The translations under genes and the position numbers were made by a program. A DNA stretch of 64,000 nucleotides from an uncultured Myxococcales bacterium (GTDB lineage Bacteria > Myxococcota > Myxococcia > Myxococcales > Myxococcaceae). Positions 1 through 6,626 of this stretch are shown piece by piece (within the stretch, counting starts at the first letter, position 1; every line of letters begins with the position of its first letter). The stretch is from assembly GCA_937980205.1 (NCBI GenBank), contig CALJKW010000055.1, positions 817,731 through 881,730 on the forward strand, in the 5' to 3' direction. The notes beneath the pieces are model-generated. The model was not told the origin of the DNA. It saw nothing but the letters and a program-made list of their open reading frames with translations, and did not search any database.

Positions 1-2
1 CG

Positions 3-398
3 GTCGCCTCTGCGACGGTGCCGAAGATGACCGTCATCGTGAGGAAGGGCTACGGCGCCGGCTACTACGTGATGAACGGCCGCGCGTACGAGCCGGACCT
101 GCTGGTCGCGTGGCCGAACTCGGAGATCGGCCTGATGGGGCCCGAAGGGCTCGTCTCCATCGGCGCGCGGAAGCTCTTGCAGAGCGCCGAGAGCCCCGAG
201 GCCGCCAAGGCGATGAAGGAAGAGCTCGCGAAGGGCCTCAGGTCGCAGATCTCGATCTACCGGACCGCCGCGATGGGCATGGTCGACGACGTCATCGACC
301 CGCGCGACACGCGCCGGCACCTCGCGCGCACGCTCGCGCGGACGGTGAACAAGAAGGTCGAGCGGCCGTACCGCCGGCGCGAAGTCTCGCCGGTGTGA
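3..398 (+). CDS. Acyl-CoA carboxylase carboxyltransferase, C-terminal part (5' end outside window)
   Basis: The reading frame is open to the left edge, so this is the last ~131 codons of a longer gene. The sequence matches the C-terminus of biotin-dependent propionyl/acetyl/methylcrotonyl-CoA carboxyltransferase beta subunits: VPKMTVIVRKGYGAGYYVMN, then AYEPDLLVAWPNSEIGLMGP, then the closing VDDVIDPRDTR motif. These subunits move CO2 from carboxybiotin to an acyl-CoA. Substrate cannot be decided from this fragment. It is convergent with the lysine-degradation operon that ends at 447, so it is not part of that transcript. Family call is firm; the internal GTG at 18 is not a real start. Confidence 0.85.
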   Translation, partial: VASATVPKMTVIVRKGYGAGYYVMNGRAYEPDLLVAWPNSEIGLMGPEGLVSIGARKLLQSAESPEAAKAMKEELAKGLRSQISIYRTAAMGMVDDVIDPRDTRRHLARTLARTVNKKVERPYRRREVSPV

Positions 399-446
399 GG
401 CGACGCCAGCTCGACCGCCCCCAGAGCGGGCGCGTGCCGCTCGCGA

Positions 447-830
447 TCAGCTGAAGAGGAACACGGCCCAGCCCAGCACGCAGGCGCCGACGGCGGCGAC
501 CCCGGGCCAGGCCGACCGCCAGGCGCCCTGCCCGGCCTTGCGGCCGGCGAGCGAGAGCCACGCCACCCCGAGCAGGCCGGTGACGATCGACGCCGGAGCG
601 CCGAACAGCACGCGCCCCGCGCCCTCGATGCCGTTGCGCACCGGAAAGCCGACCAGCCAGATCGCCGGCAGCGCCACGCACAGCGCGAGCTGAACGGCCA
701 CGGCTCCGCGCAGCATCGCCACGCCCGGCTTCGCCGCCACCAGCATCAAGAGCGCCACGATCCACACCACCGCCGCCGTGCCCTCGAGCGCGAAGTAGAC
801 GCCATCGAACGCGGCGTTCGTCTCGCTCAC
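447..830 (-). CDS. Small integral membrane protein, last gene of the lysine operon
   Basis: This 127-residue protein has about four hydrophobic helices (residues ~15-33, 42-62, 79-94 and 108-126) and no recognisable catalytic motif. Its GTG start overlaps the kce stop codon (GTGA at 827-830), so it is almost certainly translated with the lysine genes. The position at the end of a catabolic operon would suit a transport or membrane accessory role, but the size is too small for a known lysine permease and nothing in the sequence proves function. It is followed by 48 bp and then by the convergent carboxyltransferase gene. Confidence 0.7.
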   Translation of the reverse strand: MSETNAAFDGVYFALEGTAAVVWIVALLMLVAAKPGVAMLRGAVAVQLALCVALPAIWLVGFPVRNGIEGAGRVLFGAPASIVTGLLGVAWLSLAGRKAGQGAWRSAWPGVAAVGACVLGWAVFLFS

Positions 831-1651
831 GTGAGGCGCAACAGCTCGCGCGCCTGCTGCGGCGTCGCCAGCTCACGGCCCTTCGCCTTCGCCCGCTGGG
901 CGGCGTGCTGCACGAGGTCCCAGTTGCCCTTCGCGAGCACACCCTTGGAGACGTAGATGTTGTCCTCGAGGCCGACGCGCGCGTTGCCGCCGCGCTCGGC
1001 CGCGTGCTCGACGAACGCGAGCTGGTGCCGGCCCATCGCGGCGCAGGTCCACGTCGAGCCGGGCGGAATGTACGAGCGCATGAAGTCGAGCCCCTCGACG
1101 GTGGCCGCCAGCGCGCCGCCGACGCCGAGCACGAAGTCGAAGTGCGCGGGGAACGTGATGAAGCCTTCCTTCTCCAGCGCGCGGGCCTCGTCGATCATGC
1201 CGACGTCGAAGCACTCGATCTCGGGCTTGATGCCCAGGCCCTTGATGCGCGTCGCGATGTCGCGAATCAGCGGCCGCGGGTTCCAGAACACGTCGGCGCC
1301 GAAGTTCACCGAGCCGGTCGACAGCGTGGCCATGTCGGGCCGGTCGGCGCCGGTCAGCGTCAGCCCGCCGCAGCGCTCGTCGACGCCCATGCCGACCGCG
1401 CCGCCCGTCGACACCTGCACGAGAATGTCGCTGCGCTTGCGGATCTCGCGGATCGCCGCGCGGAACAGCTCCGCGTCCTGCGAGGGAGACCCGTCGGGCT
1501 TGCGCACGTGGATGTGCACCATCGCGGCGCCGGCCTCCCGGCACTTCGCCGCGTCCTCGCCGATCTCCTCGGCCGTGATCGGCAGGTAGGGAGTCTGCTC
1601 CCGCGTGGTCTCTGCGCCGACCATCGCGGCGGTGATGACCATCGGGTTCAC
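827..1651 (-). CDS. kce: 3-keto-5-aminohexanoate cleavage enzyme
   Basis: Kce condenses 3-keto-5-aminohexanoate with acetyl-CoA to give acetoacetate and 3-aminobutyryl-CoA. The 274-residue product belongs to the BKACE (DUF849) TIM-barrel family. It shows the zinc-binding pair in MVHIHVRKPDG (His46 and His48 counted from the GTG start, the positions known for Kce), STGGAVGM, the MATLSTGSVNFG segment, EIECFDVGMID, HFDFVLGVGG, and the terminal VGLEDNIYVSKG. The GTG at 1651 is preferred because GGAG lies upstream and it overlaps the kal stop (GTGA); an ATG three codons later at 1642 is the alternative. The gene is translationally coupled to kal upstream and to the membrane protein downstream. Confidence 0.93.
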   Translation of the reverse strand: MNPMVITAAMVGAETTREQTPYLPITAEEIGEDAAKCREAGAAMVHIHVRKPDGSPSQDAELFRAAIREIRKRSDILVQVSTGGAVGMGVDERCGGLTLTGADRPDMATLSTGSVNFGADVFWNPRPLIRDIATRIKGLGIKPEIECFDVGMIDEARALEKEGFITFPAHFDFVLGVGGALAATVEGLDFMRSYIPPGSTWTCAAMGRHQLAFVEHAAERGGNARVGLEDNIYVSKGVLAKGNWDLVQHAAQRAKAKGRELATPQQARELLRLT

Positions 1652-2019
1652 TTGCGCTGCTTCTCCTTCGGCGTGACGCACGTGCCGCTCGCCTTGCAGA
1701 CGACGATCGGCGGGTTCAGCACCTCGGCCGACGAGCCGCCCAGCGAGCGAATCACCTTCCGCGCCTCGAACTTCATCTTCCGCGAGGTGTTGCCGACGTT
1801 CACGATCTCGCCCTCGGCCTCGATGTAGTCGCCGGCATAGACGGGCGCGAGGAACTCGACCGAGTCGTAGGCACGGAACAGGCCCTCGTCGCCGTCCTGG
1901 CGGATGAGCAGCTCGGTGGCGACGTCTCCGAACAGGGCGAGCATGCGGGCGCCGTCGACGAGGTTGCCGCCGTAGTGGGCGTCGTGGCTTCCCATGCGCA
2001 ACCGCAAGCACACCTTCAT
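1648..2019 (-). CDS. kal: 3-aminobutyryl-CoA ammonia lyase
   Basis: Kal eliminates ammonia from L-3-aminobutyryl-CoA to form crotonyl-CoA, the last nitrogen-removing step of lysine fermentation. The 123-residue protein is a compact hot-dog-fold enzyme of the usual size. It carries the highly conserved stretches DAHYGGNLVDGARMLALFGD, DGDEGLFRAYDSVEFLAPVY and VGNTSRKMKFEARKV. The ATG at 2019 overlaps the kamE stop (ATGA), and the 3' end overlaps the kce start. Together these overlaps show a single coupled message for kamE-kal-kce. The call is firm because neighbours and sequence agree. Confidence 0.93.
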   Translation of the reverse strand: MKVCLRLRMGSHDAHYGGNLVDGARMLALFGDVATELLIRQDGDEGLFRAYDSVEFLAPVYAGDYIEAEGEIVNVGNTSRKMKFEARKVIRSLGGSSAEVLNPPIVVCKASGTCVTPKEKQRK

Positions 2020-2795
2020 TTCGGCTCTCCCTCCCAGTGCTGGCCGCGCTGCTCTTTGCCCATGCGCTGCAGCACCTGGTGCACGATGAAGTTCGCGACG
2101 TCCGACGGCCTGGTGCCGGGGCCGAAGCCGGCGTCGAAGCCGAGCTCGAGCGCGAGCTTGTGGTCCACCCGCGGGCCGCCGAGCAGCAGCGTCATCTTCC
2201 CCTTGAGGCCCGCCTTCTTCGCCTCTTCGATGAACTGCCGCGAGTTGTCCTTGTGCACGTCGCGCTGCGTGACGACCTGGCTCACCAGCACGGCGTCGGC
2301 GTTCTTCGCGACCGCCTTCGCGATGAGGTCCGCGTTCGGCACCTGCGACCCTAAGTTGAACGCCTCGAACCACGGGTACCGCTCGAGGCCGTAGTCGCCC
2401 GAGAACCCCTTCATGTTGAGGATCGCGTCGATGCCGACGGTGTGCGTGTCGGTGCCGGTGCAGGCCCCGAAGACGACGACGCGCCGCCCGATCTCGCGCT
2501 CGATCAGCGCGTTCAGATCGTCGAAGCCGAGCTTCTTGATGACCAGCTCCGGCGTGTCGATCGCCGCGTAGTCGAGCGCCACGTGCGTCTTCGCGTACGC
2601 GATGAAGAACGTGTAGTTGTCGGCGGCGCGCTCGGCGGCGGCGACCTTCACGTCGGTGAGGCCGAGCTTCTGGCAGAAGAGCTTCGCCGCCTCCTTCGCC
2701 TTCTCGGAGAGCGCGACCGGCAACGTGAACGAGAGCTGAATGACGCCGTCGTCGCGGCGGTCTCCGTACGGGCGGATGGGGGGACTGTCGGCCAT
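2016..2795 (-). CDS. kamE: Lysine 5,6-aminomutase, beta (cobalamin-binding) subunit
   Basis: KamE is the small subunit of the adenosylcobalamin- and PLP-dependent mutase that moves the terminal amino group of beta-lysine (or D-lysine) from C6 to C5. The 259-residue protein shows the B12-binding D-x-H-x-x-G motif as DTHTVG (Asp116, His118, Gly121). Lys129 lies exactly 11 residues after that His, the spacing known for the PLP-binding lysine of this subunit. GLERYPWFEAFNLGSQV and the LLGGPR and GFGPGTRP segments complete the Rossmann-like B12 domain. The gene is separated from its partner kamD by a 495-bp gene for a secreted protein. Its start abuts that gene's stop. Confidence 0.95.
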   Translation of the reverse strand: MADSPPIRPYGDRRDDGVIQLSFTLPVALSEKAKEAAKLFCQKLGLTDVKVAAAERAADNYTFFIAYAKTHVALDYAAIDTPELVIKKLGFDDLNALIEREIGRRVVVFGACTGTDTHTVGIDAILNMKGFSGDYGLERYPWFEAFNLGSQVPNADLIAKAVAKNADAVLVSQVVTQRDVHKDNSRQFIEEAKKAGLKGKMTLLLGGPRVDHKLALELGFDAGFGPGTRPSDVANFIVHQVLQRMGKEQRGQHWEGEPK

Positions 2796-3290
2796 TCACT
2801 TCCCCGTGTACGTGATGGAGTCGACGATGCGCTTGAGCAGCGCTCCGAAGCGCGCGGCCTTCTGCGACTTCGACGTCATCGACATCACCCACTTCGTCGC
2901 GCCGTTGCAGCCGACGTAGCTGACGGTGATGACCTTGTTGGCCTCGTTCTTCTTCGCCTCTTCGCTGTCGCCGACGTAGTCGGTCGTGACCTTCTTGTAC
3001 GCGGGCGAGCCGCCGATCGTCGTCGCCTCGTAGCCTTCGGGCCCCAGCGCCTTGAGCAGCTGCTCGACGCAGACCGACGCCTCCCGGCGCGGATCGACCG
3101 CGAACACGCTGATGTCGATCTGCGCCTCGCCGTCGGTCGAGCTGACCGCGCGCGACTTGCCGTTGGCCTCGGAGGTCTCCTCGGACTTCCAGTCCTTCGA
3201 CTGCGGCAGCTTCACCGACAGGTCCGCCACCTGGGCCTTCACCAGCGTGTCGGAGGCGTTCAGCGCGAGCAGCAAGAGCAGCGAGGTCAT
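2796..3290 (-). CDS. Predicted secreted protein inserted between kamD and kamE
   Basis: This 164-residue protein is not recognised. It begins with a short hydrophobic segment (MTSLLLLLALNASD) that could be a signal peptide, followed by a soluble alpha/beta-like domain with two cysteines (about 74 and 128) that could form a disulfide. Its ATG overlaps the kamD stop (ATGA at 3288-3292) and its stop directly abuts the kamE ATG, so it is fully embedded in the operon between two subunits of one enzyme. A cytoplasmic cofactor role is unlikely if the signal is real. Codon use looks like the neighbours, so recent transfer is not indicated. Confidence 0.75.
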   Translation of the reverse strand: MTSLLLLLALNASDTLVKAQVADLSVKLPQSKDWKSEETSEANGKSRAVSSTDGEAQIDISVFAVDPRREASVCVEQLLKALGPEGYEATTIGGSPAYKKVTTDYVGDSEEAKKNEANKVITVSYVGCNGATKWVMSMTSKSQKAARFGALLKRIVDSITYTGK

Positions 3291-4840
3291 CAGGGGGACT
3301 CCAGCGCTTCGAGGAAGGGGTTGAAGTAGTCCTTCGATTTCTCCACCACGCCGTCGAGACCCTTGCCGCCCGTCTCGGAGCGCTTCACGTCGCCGAACCG
3401 CCCCCGCCCGATCGCGGCGACCATGCCGTCGGCCTTGCACTCTTCGAGCAGGTGAACGGCCTTCTCCCAGACCGAGCGCGCGCGGTTCGCGATGAGGCCG
3501 TCTTCGCGGACGGTGAACTCCTGGTCGATGCCGCGGGCCGCGCGGTGGATGTAGCTCGCCGCCTTGAGCGCGACGTAGCGATCGGCGAGCAGCGGCGTGT
3601 GCATCGCCTCGGTCATCATGCCGAGCAGCTGAATGCCCTGCCGCGTCCACACCGCGACGAGGTCCGCCATCACGTCGTACGCGTGGCTGAAGAAGATGTC
3701 CGTCTCCTTGTGCTTCGTCGGAGGCATGTACTTGAGCGGCGCGTTCGGGAAGCACCGGCGAATCAGCATCGCCTGGCTGAGCTCGAGCAAGAGCGTCTCG
3801 GGCCGGTACGGGTCGATCTCGTACGAGTGGCCGATGCCGAGCTGCCAGTCTTCGAGGCCCGCGCGGTGCGCGAAGCGCTCGTTGATGAACTGCGACGCGA
3901 TGACCGTGTGCGCCGCCTCGTAGGCGTCGGCGGTGGTGATGTAGTTGTCCTCGCCGGTGTTGATGATGATGCCGGCCAGCGCGCAGATGCGGCGCGAGAA
4001 GTACTGGTCGATGAACGTCCGACGCATGTTGATGTCGCGGAACAGGATTCCGTACATCGCGTCGTTGAGGAGCATGTCGAGGCGCTCCCACGCGGCGCAG
4101 AAGGCGATCTCGGCCATGCAGAGGCCCGACGAGTAGTTCGTCAGCTGCACGTAGCGCTTGAGCTTCTTCGACTCCTCGTCGAGCGCCTCGCGCATGATGC
4201 GGAAGTTCTCCTGCGTCGCGTACGTGCCGCCGTACCCTTCGGTCGTGGCGCCGTGCGGCACGTAGTCGAGCAGCGACTGCGCGGTCGACCGGATGACCGC
4301 GATGACGTCGGCGCCCGCCTGGGCCGCGGCGCGCGCCTGGTCGACGTCGTCGAAGATGTTGCCGGTGGCGACGATGACGTACTTGTGCGGCGCCTGCCCC
4401 ATCGGGAACTCTTCTTTGAGCGCGTTGCGCTTCTCGACGCGGGCCTTGAGCTCGTCGATCGCGGCGCGGGCCTCGGCGCGGACCTCGTCCTTCAGGGCCG
4501 CCTCGTCCTGCGGCGAGAGCGGCTCGAGCTTGTCGAGCGGCGCCGCGGTCAGGCGCTCGACGGCGTCGAGCGGGCTCCTGGCGCCCATGCGCAGCGCGCG
4601 GCCGTACCAGTAGGCGGCGCCCTTGTGCAGCACGCCGGCGGCGTGCAGGCGGTCGACCATGAGGTTGACGAGCGGAGCGCCCATCGCGCCGACGCCGTCG
4701 ACTCCGAACCAGCGCAGCACCGTGCGCTCGACCGAGACCGTCGTGTTGCGATCGATGAGCTGGAAGATCGGCTCGGTGATGTCTTTCGCGAGTGAGCGGG
4801 CGTAGGCGACCTGCTCGTCAGTGATGAACGGCCCGGGCAT
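3290..4840 (-). CDS. kamD: Lysine 5,6-aminomutase, alpha subunit
   Basis: KamD is the large TIM-barrel subunit that pairs with KamE; in this enzyme PLP and adenosylcobalamin act together to shift the amino group. The 516-residue length is normal for the family. Typical conserved stretches are visible: DRNTTVSVERTVLRWFGVDG, APHKYVIVATGNIFDDVDQA, ADVIAVIRSTAQSLLDYVP, TTEGYGGTYATQENFRIMR, and PPTKHKETDIFFSHAYDV. The ATG at 4840 follows kdd by 45 bp. The C-terminal end overlaps the start of the secreted-protein gene. A free L-lysine substrate would also need lysine 2,3-aminomutase (KamA) or a racemase, neither of which is in this window. Confidence 0.95.
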   Translation of the reverse strand: MPGPFITDEQVAYARSLAKDITEPIFQLIDRNTTVSVERTVLRWFGVDGVGAMGAPLVNLMVDRLHAAGVLHKGAAYWYGRALRMGARSPLDAVERLTAAPLDKLEPLSPQDEAALKDEVRAEARAAIDELKARVEKRNALKEEFPMGQAPHKYVIVATGNIFDDVDQARAAAQAGADVIAVIRSTAQSLLDYVPHGATTEGYGGTYATQENFRIMREALDEESKKLKRYVQLTNYSSGLCMAEIAFCAAWERLDMLLNDAMYGILFRDINMRRTFIDQYFSRRICALAGIIINTGEDNYITTADAYEAAHTVIASQFINERFAHRAGLEDWQLGIGHSYEIDPYRPETLLLELSQAMLIRRCFPNAPLKYMPPTKHKETDIFFSHAYDVMADLVAVWTRQGIQLLGMMTEAMHTPLLADRYVALKAASYIHRAARGIDQEFTVREDGLIANRARSVWEKAVHLLEECKADGMVAAIGRGRFGDVKRSETGGKGLDGVVEKSKDYFNPFLEALESP

Positions 4841-4885
4841 GTACGGGCTTGTATACCGCGTCGGCGCCCAAGAAGGGCCGGCGGC

Positions 4886-5884
4886 TTAGACGTACCGCTG
4901 TTCGAAGAGGGCGCGCAGCTTCGGCTCGGAGCGCAAGAGGTCGAGCGTGAGGTCGGCGTGCCCCGGCGCGTAGCCGTTGCCGACGATCATCGTGACGTCC
5001 TTGCCGACGCCCTCGGCGCCGAGCGCGGCGGCGGTGAAGCTCGTCGCCATCGAGAAGAAGATGACGGTGCCGCCCTGGCGAACCGAGAGGATGCTGGCCA
5101 TCTCGGTGTTCGCCACCGACGCGCAGTTGATGACCAGGTCCGCCGGAGGCACCTTCTGCATCACCTCGACCGCCTTCGTGGCGTCGGCGGCGACGGCGAG
5201 ATCGCACAGCCCGATGCCCGAGAGCGCGTCGAGCGCCTTCTGCGAGATGTCGAGGGCGACGAGCTTCGCGGCTCCGCTGCGGCGCGCCTGGGCGAGGCAC
5301 AGCGCCCCGCTCTTCCCCGCGCCGATCAGCATCACCGTCATGCCCGGCTTCGCGAAGCGCGCGGTGAGCGCGGGGGCTCCGGCGACGTCGAGGGCGGCGA
5401 GCGCCAGCGCGTCGGGGAGATCTCCCGGCAGCTTCGCGAAGATCCCGCTCGCGAAGAGGATCGCGTGGCCGCGGATGTCGACGCGGTCGATCTCAGGCTT
5501 CACCGCGCGGACCTCGTCGATCTGCAGCGGAGTCAGCGTCAGCGACACGAGCGTCGCGATGCGGTCGCCGGCCTTCAGCCCGCCGGGGTGTCCCGGGGCG
5601 ACCTCGCGCACGCGGCCGATGAGCATGCCGCCCGAGCCGGTGACGGGGTTCTGCATCTTCCCGCGCTCGCGGACGATGTCCTGGACGGCGGCGGCGATCT
5701 TCGACGCGTCGCCGCCGACCGAGTCTTTGATCTGCTTGAAGGAAGCGGCGTCGATGTTGAGGCTCTCGACGTCGATGAGCACCTCGCCCTCACGCAGCGG
5801 CAGCGAGGGGTCGAGCTTCTTCGCGCGCTGCGGGAGAACTCCCGTCTCACCGACGACGCGCGACAGCCCGTACACGTCGGCCAC
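4886..5884 (-). CDS. kdd: L-erythro-3,5-diaminohexanoate dehydrogenase
   Basis: Kdd oxidatively deaminates 3,5-diaminohexanoate to 5-amino-3-oxohexanoate using NAD(P)+. The 332-residue protein looks like a zinc-less MDR-type dehydrogenase: an N-terminal GroES-like part with GSGGMLIGRVREVAPGHP and LKAGDRIATLVSLTLTPL, then a Rossmann fold with the dinucleotide motif MLIGAGKSG, followed by LVALDIS and DLVINCASV. The VSLTLTPLQIDEV and ILFASG stretches are typical of Kdd. The ATG at 5884 lies three bases after the upstream barrel gene, and kamD follows after 45 bp. The enzyme supplies the substrate for Kce encoded in the same operon. Confidence 0.92.
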   Translation of the reverse strand: MADVYGLSRVVGETGVLPQRAKKLDPSLPLREGEVLIDVESLNIDAASFKQIKDSVGGDASKIAAAVQDIVRERGKMQNPVTGSGGMLIGRVREVAPGHPGGLKAGDRIATLVSLTLTPLQIDEVRAVKPEIDRVDIRGHAILFASGIFAKLPGDLPDALALAALDVAGAPALTARFAKPGMTVMLIGAGKSGALCLAQARRSGAAKLVALDISQKALDALSGIGLCDLAVAADATKAVEVMQKVPPADLVINCASVANTEMASILSVRQGGTVIFFSMATSFTAAALGAEGVGKDVTMIVGNGYAPGHADLTLDLLRSEPKLRALFEQRYV

Positions 5885-5887
5885 GAC

Positions 5888-6520
5888 TCAGAACGTGTAC
5901 TTGACGCGCGGGAAGAACTGCATCGAGTACATGATCGGCAGCGAGCCGCTCGGCGCCAGGATGAAGCGGCCGAGCACGACGTCGAGGCCGACGGTGAAGT
6001 GATCGACGTTGGTCGCGTATTCGACGCCGATCGCGATGCCCGCGTTGAACGCCGAGCTCACCGGGTTGCCGGCGTTGTTCTCGACGGGCGCGGGATCGAG
6101 GAACGTCCACCCCGCCATCACCTTCGGCGCGACGTAGAGCCGCTCGGCGACCTTGAACAGGTACGCGAACGACAGGTCGAGGAACGTGAGCGTGAAGTTG
6201 TCCGACGCGTCGGTGCCGCTGGTGTTCCGGCAGATCTGCTGCGGGTTGGAGCGGCTCGCGTGGCAGTTGGCGGCGTTCGAGCCGATGCCGACGTGGAGGC
6301 CGATCTCGATGTTCTCGGTGATGTCGTAGCCGACGCCGAGCTGCAGGTAGACCTGCAGGTTCGAGTAGCCGTCGGCGCCCCCGAGCGTGAGGAAGCCACC
6401 GATGTCCGTCTCGGTGAAGAAGCCGCGGCGGACCTTGAGCGGGACGCCTTCCGGCGGGGTTCCAGCGGCAGCAATCGAAACCGGCAACAAGACGAACAAC
6501 GCGATGGCGAGCTTCCGCAC
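5888..6520 (-). CDS. Outer-membrane beta-barrel protein, first gene of the lysine operon
   Basis: From a GTG start at 6520 the protein is 210 residues with a clean signal peptide (RKLAIALFVLLPVSIAAAG) and alternating beta-strand segments ending in an aromatic residue (PRVKYTF), as in outer-membrane barrels. The GTG is chosen because a strong Shine-Dalgarno (GAGGAGGGG) sits a few bases upstream. The longer ATG at 6562 lacks one, and any start beyond that lies inside the terminator hairpin. It ends three bases before kdd, so it is the promoter-proximal gene of the lysine operon. It resembles the barrel proteins of gliding clusters (CglE/GltH type) in size, but could instead be a channel for the operon's substrate. 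Confidence 0.75.
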   Translation of the reverse strand: MRKLAIALFVLLPVSIAAAGTPPEGVPLKVRRGFFTETDIGGFLTLGGADGYSNLQVYLQLGVGYDITENIEIGLHVGIGSNAANCHASRSNPQQICRNTSGTDASDNFTLTFLDLSFAYLFKVAERLYVAPKVMAGWTFLDPAPVENNAGNPVSSAFNAGIAIGVEYATNVDHFTVGLDVVLGRFILAPSGSLPIMYSMQFFPRVKYTF

Positions 6521-6567
6521 GAAACCCCTCCTCACAGGGCGCTCTGAAGGCCGCGCTGACATAGCCC

Positions 6568-6605
6568 AAAAAAAAGGGCCGGGTGCGTGAAAAAGCACCC
6601 GGCCC
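6568..6605 (-). terminator. Intrinsic terminator after gltG
   Basis: A perfect 11-bp inverted repeat (GGGCCGGGTGC at 6576-6586, GCACCCGGCCC at 6595-6605) with an 8-base loop is followed on the minus strand by eight T residues (6568-6575). It lies 22 bp after the gltG stop and upstream of the barrel gene start at 6520. It therefore ends the gliding operon and leaves only about 45 bp for a promoter of the lysine operon, unless readthrough occurs. Confidence 0.9.
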
Positions 6606-6626
6606 CGAAATCAGCTCAAAACGCCC

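Noticed and set aside
827..2011. A 394-residue version of Kce with a long N-terminal extension
   Set aside because: The extra 120 residues overlap kal in another frame and are Arg-rich shadow sequence; the GTG at 1651 gives the normal family length and zinc-ligand numbering.
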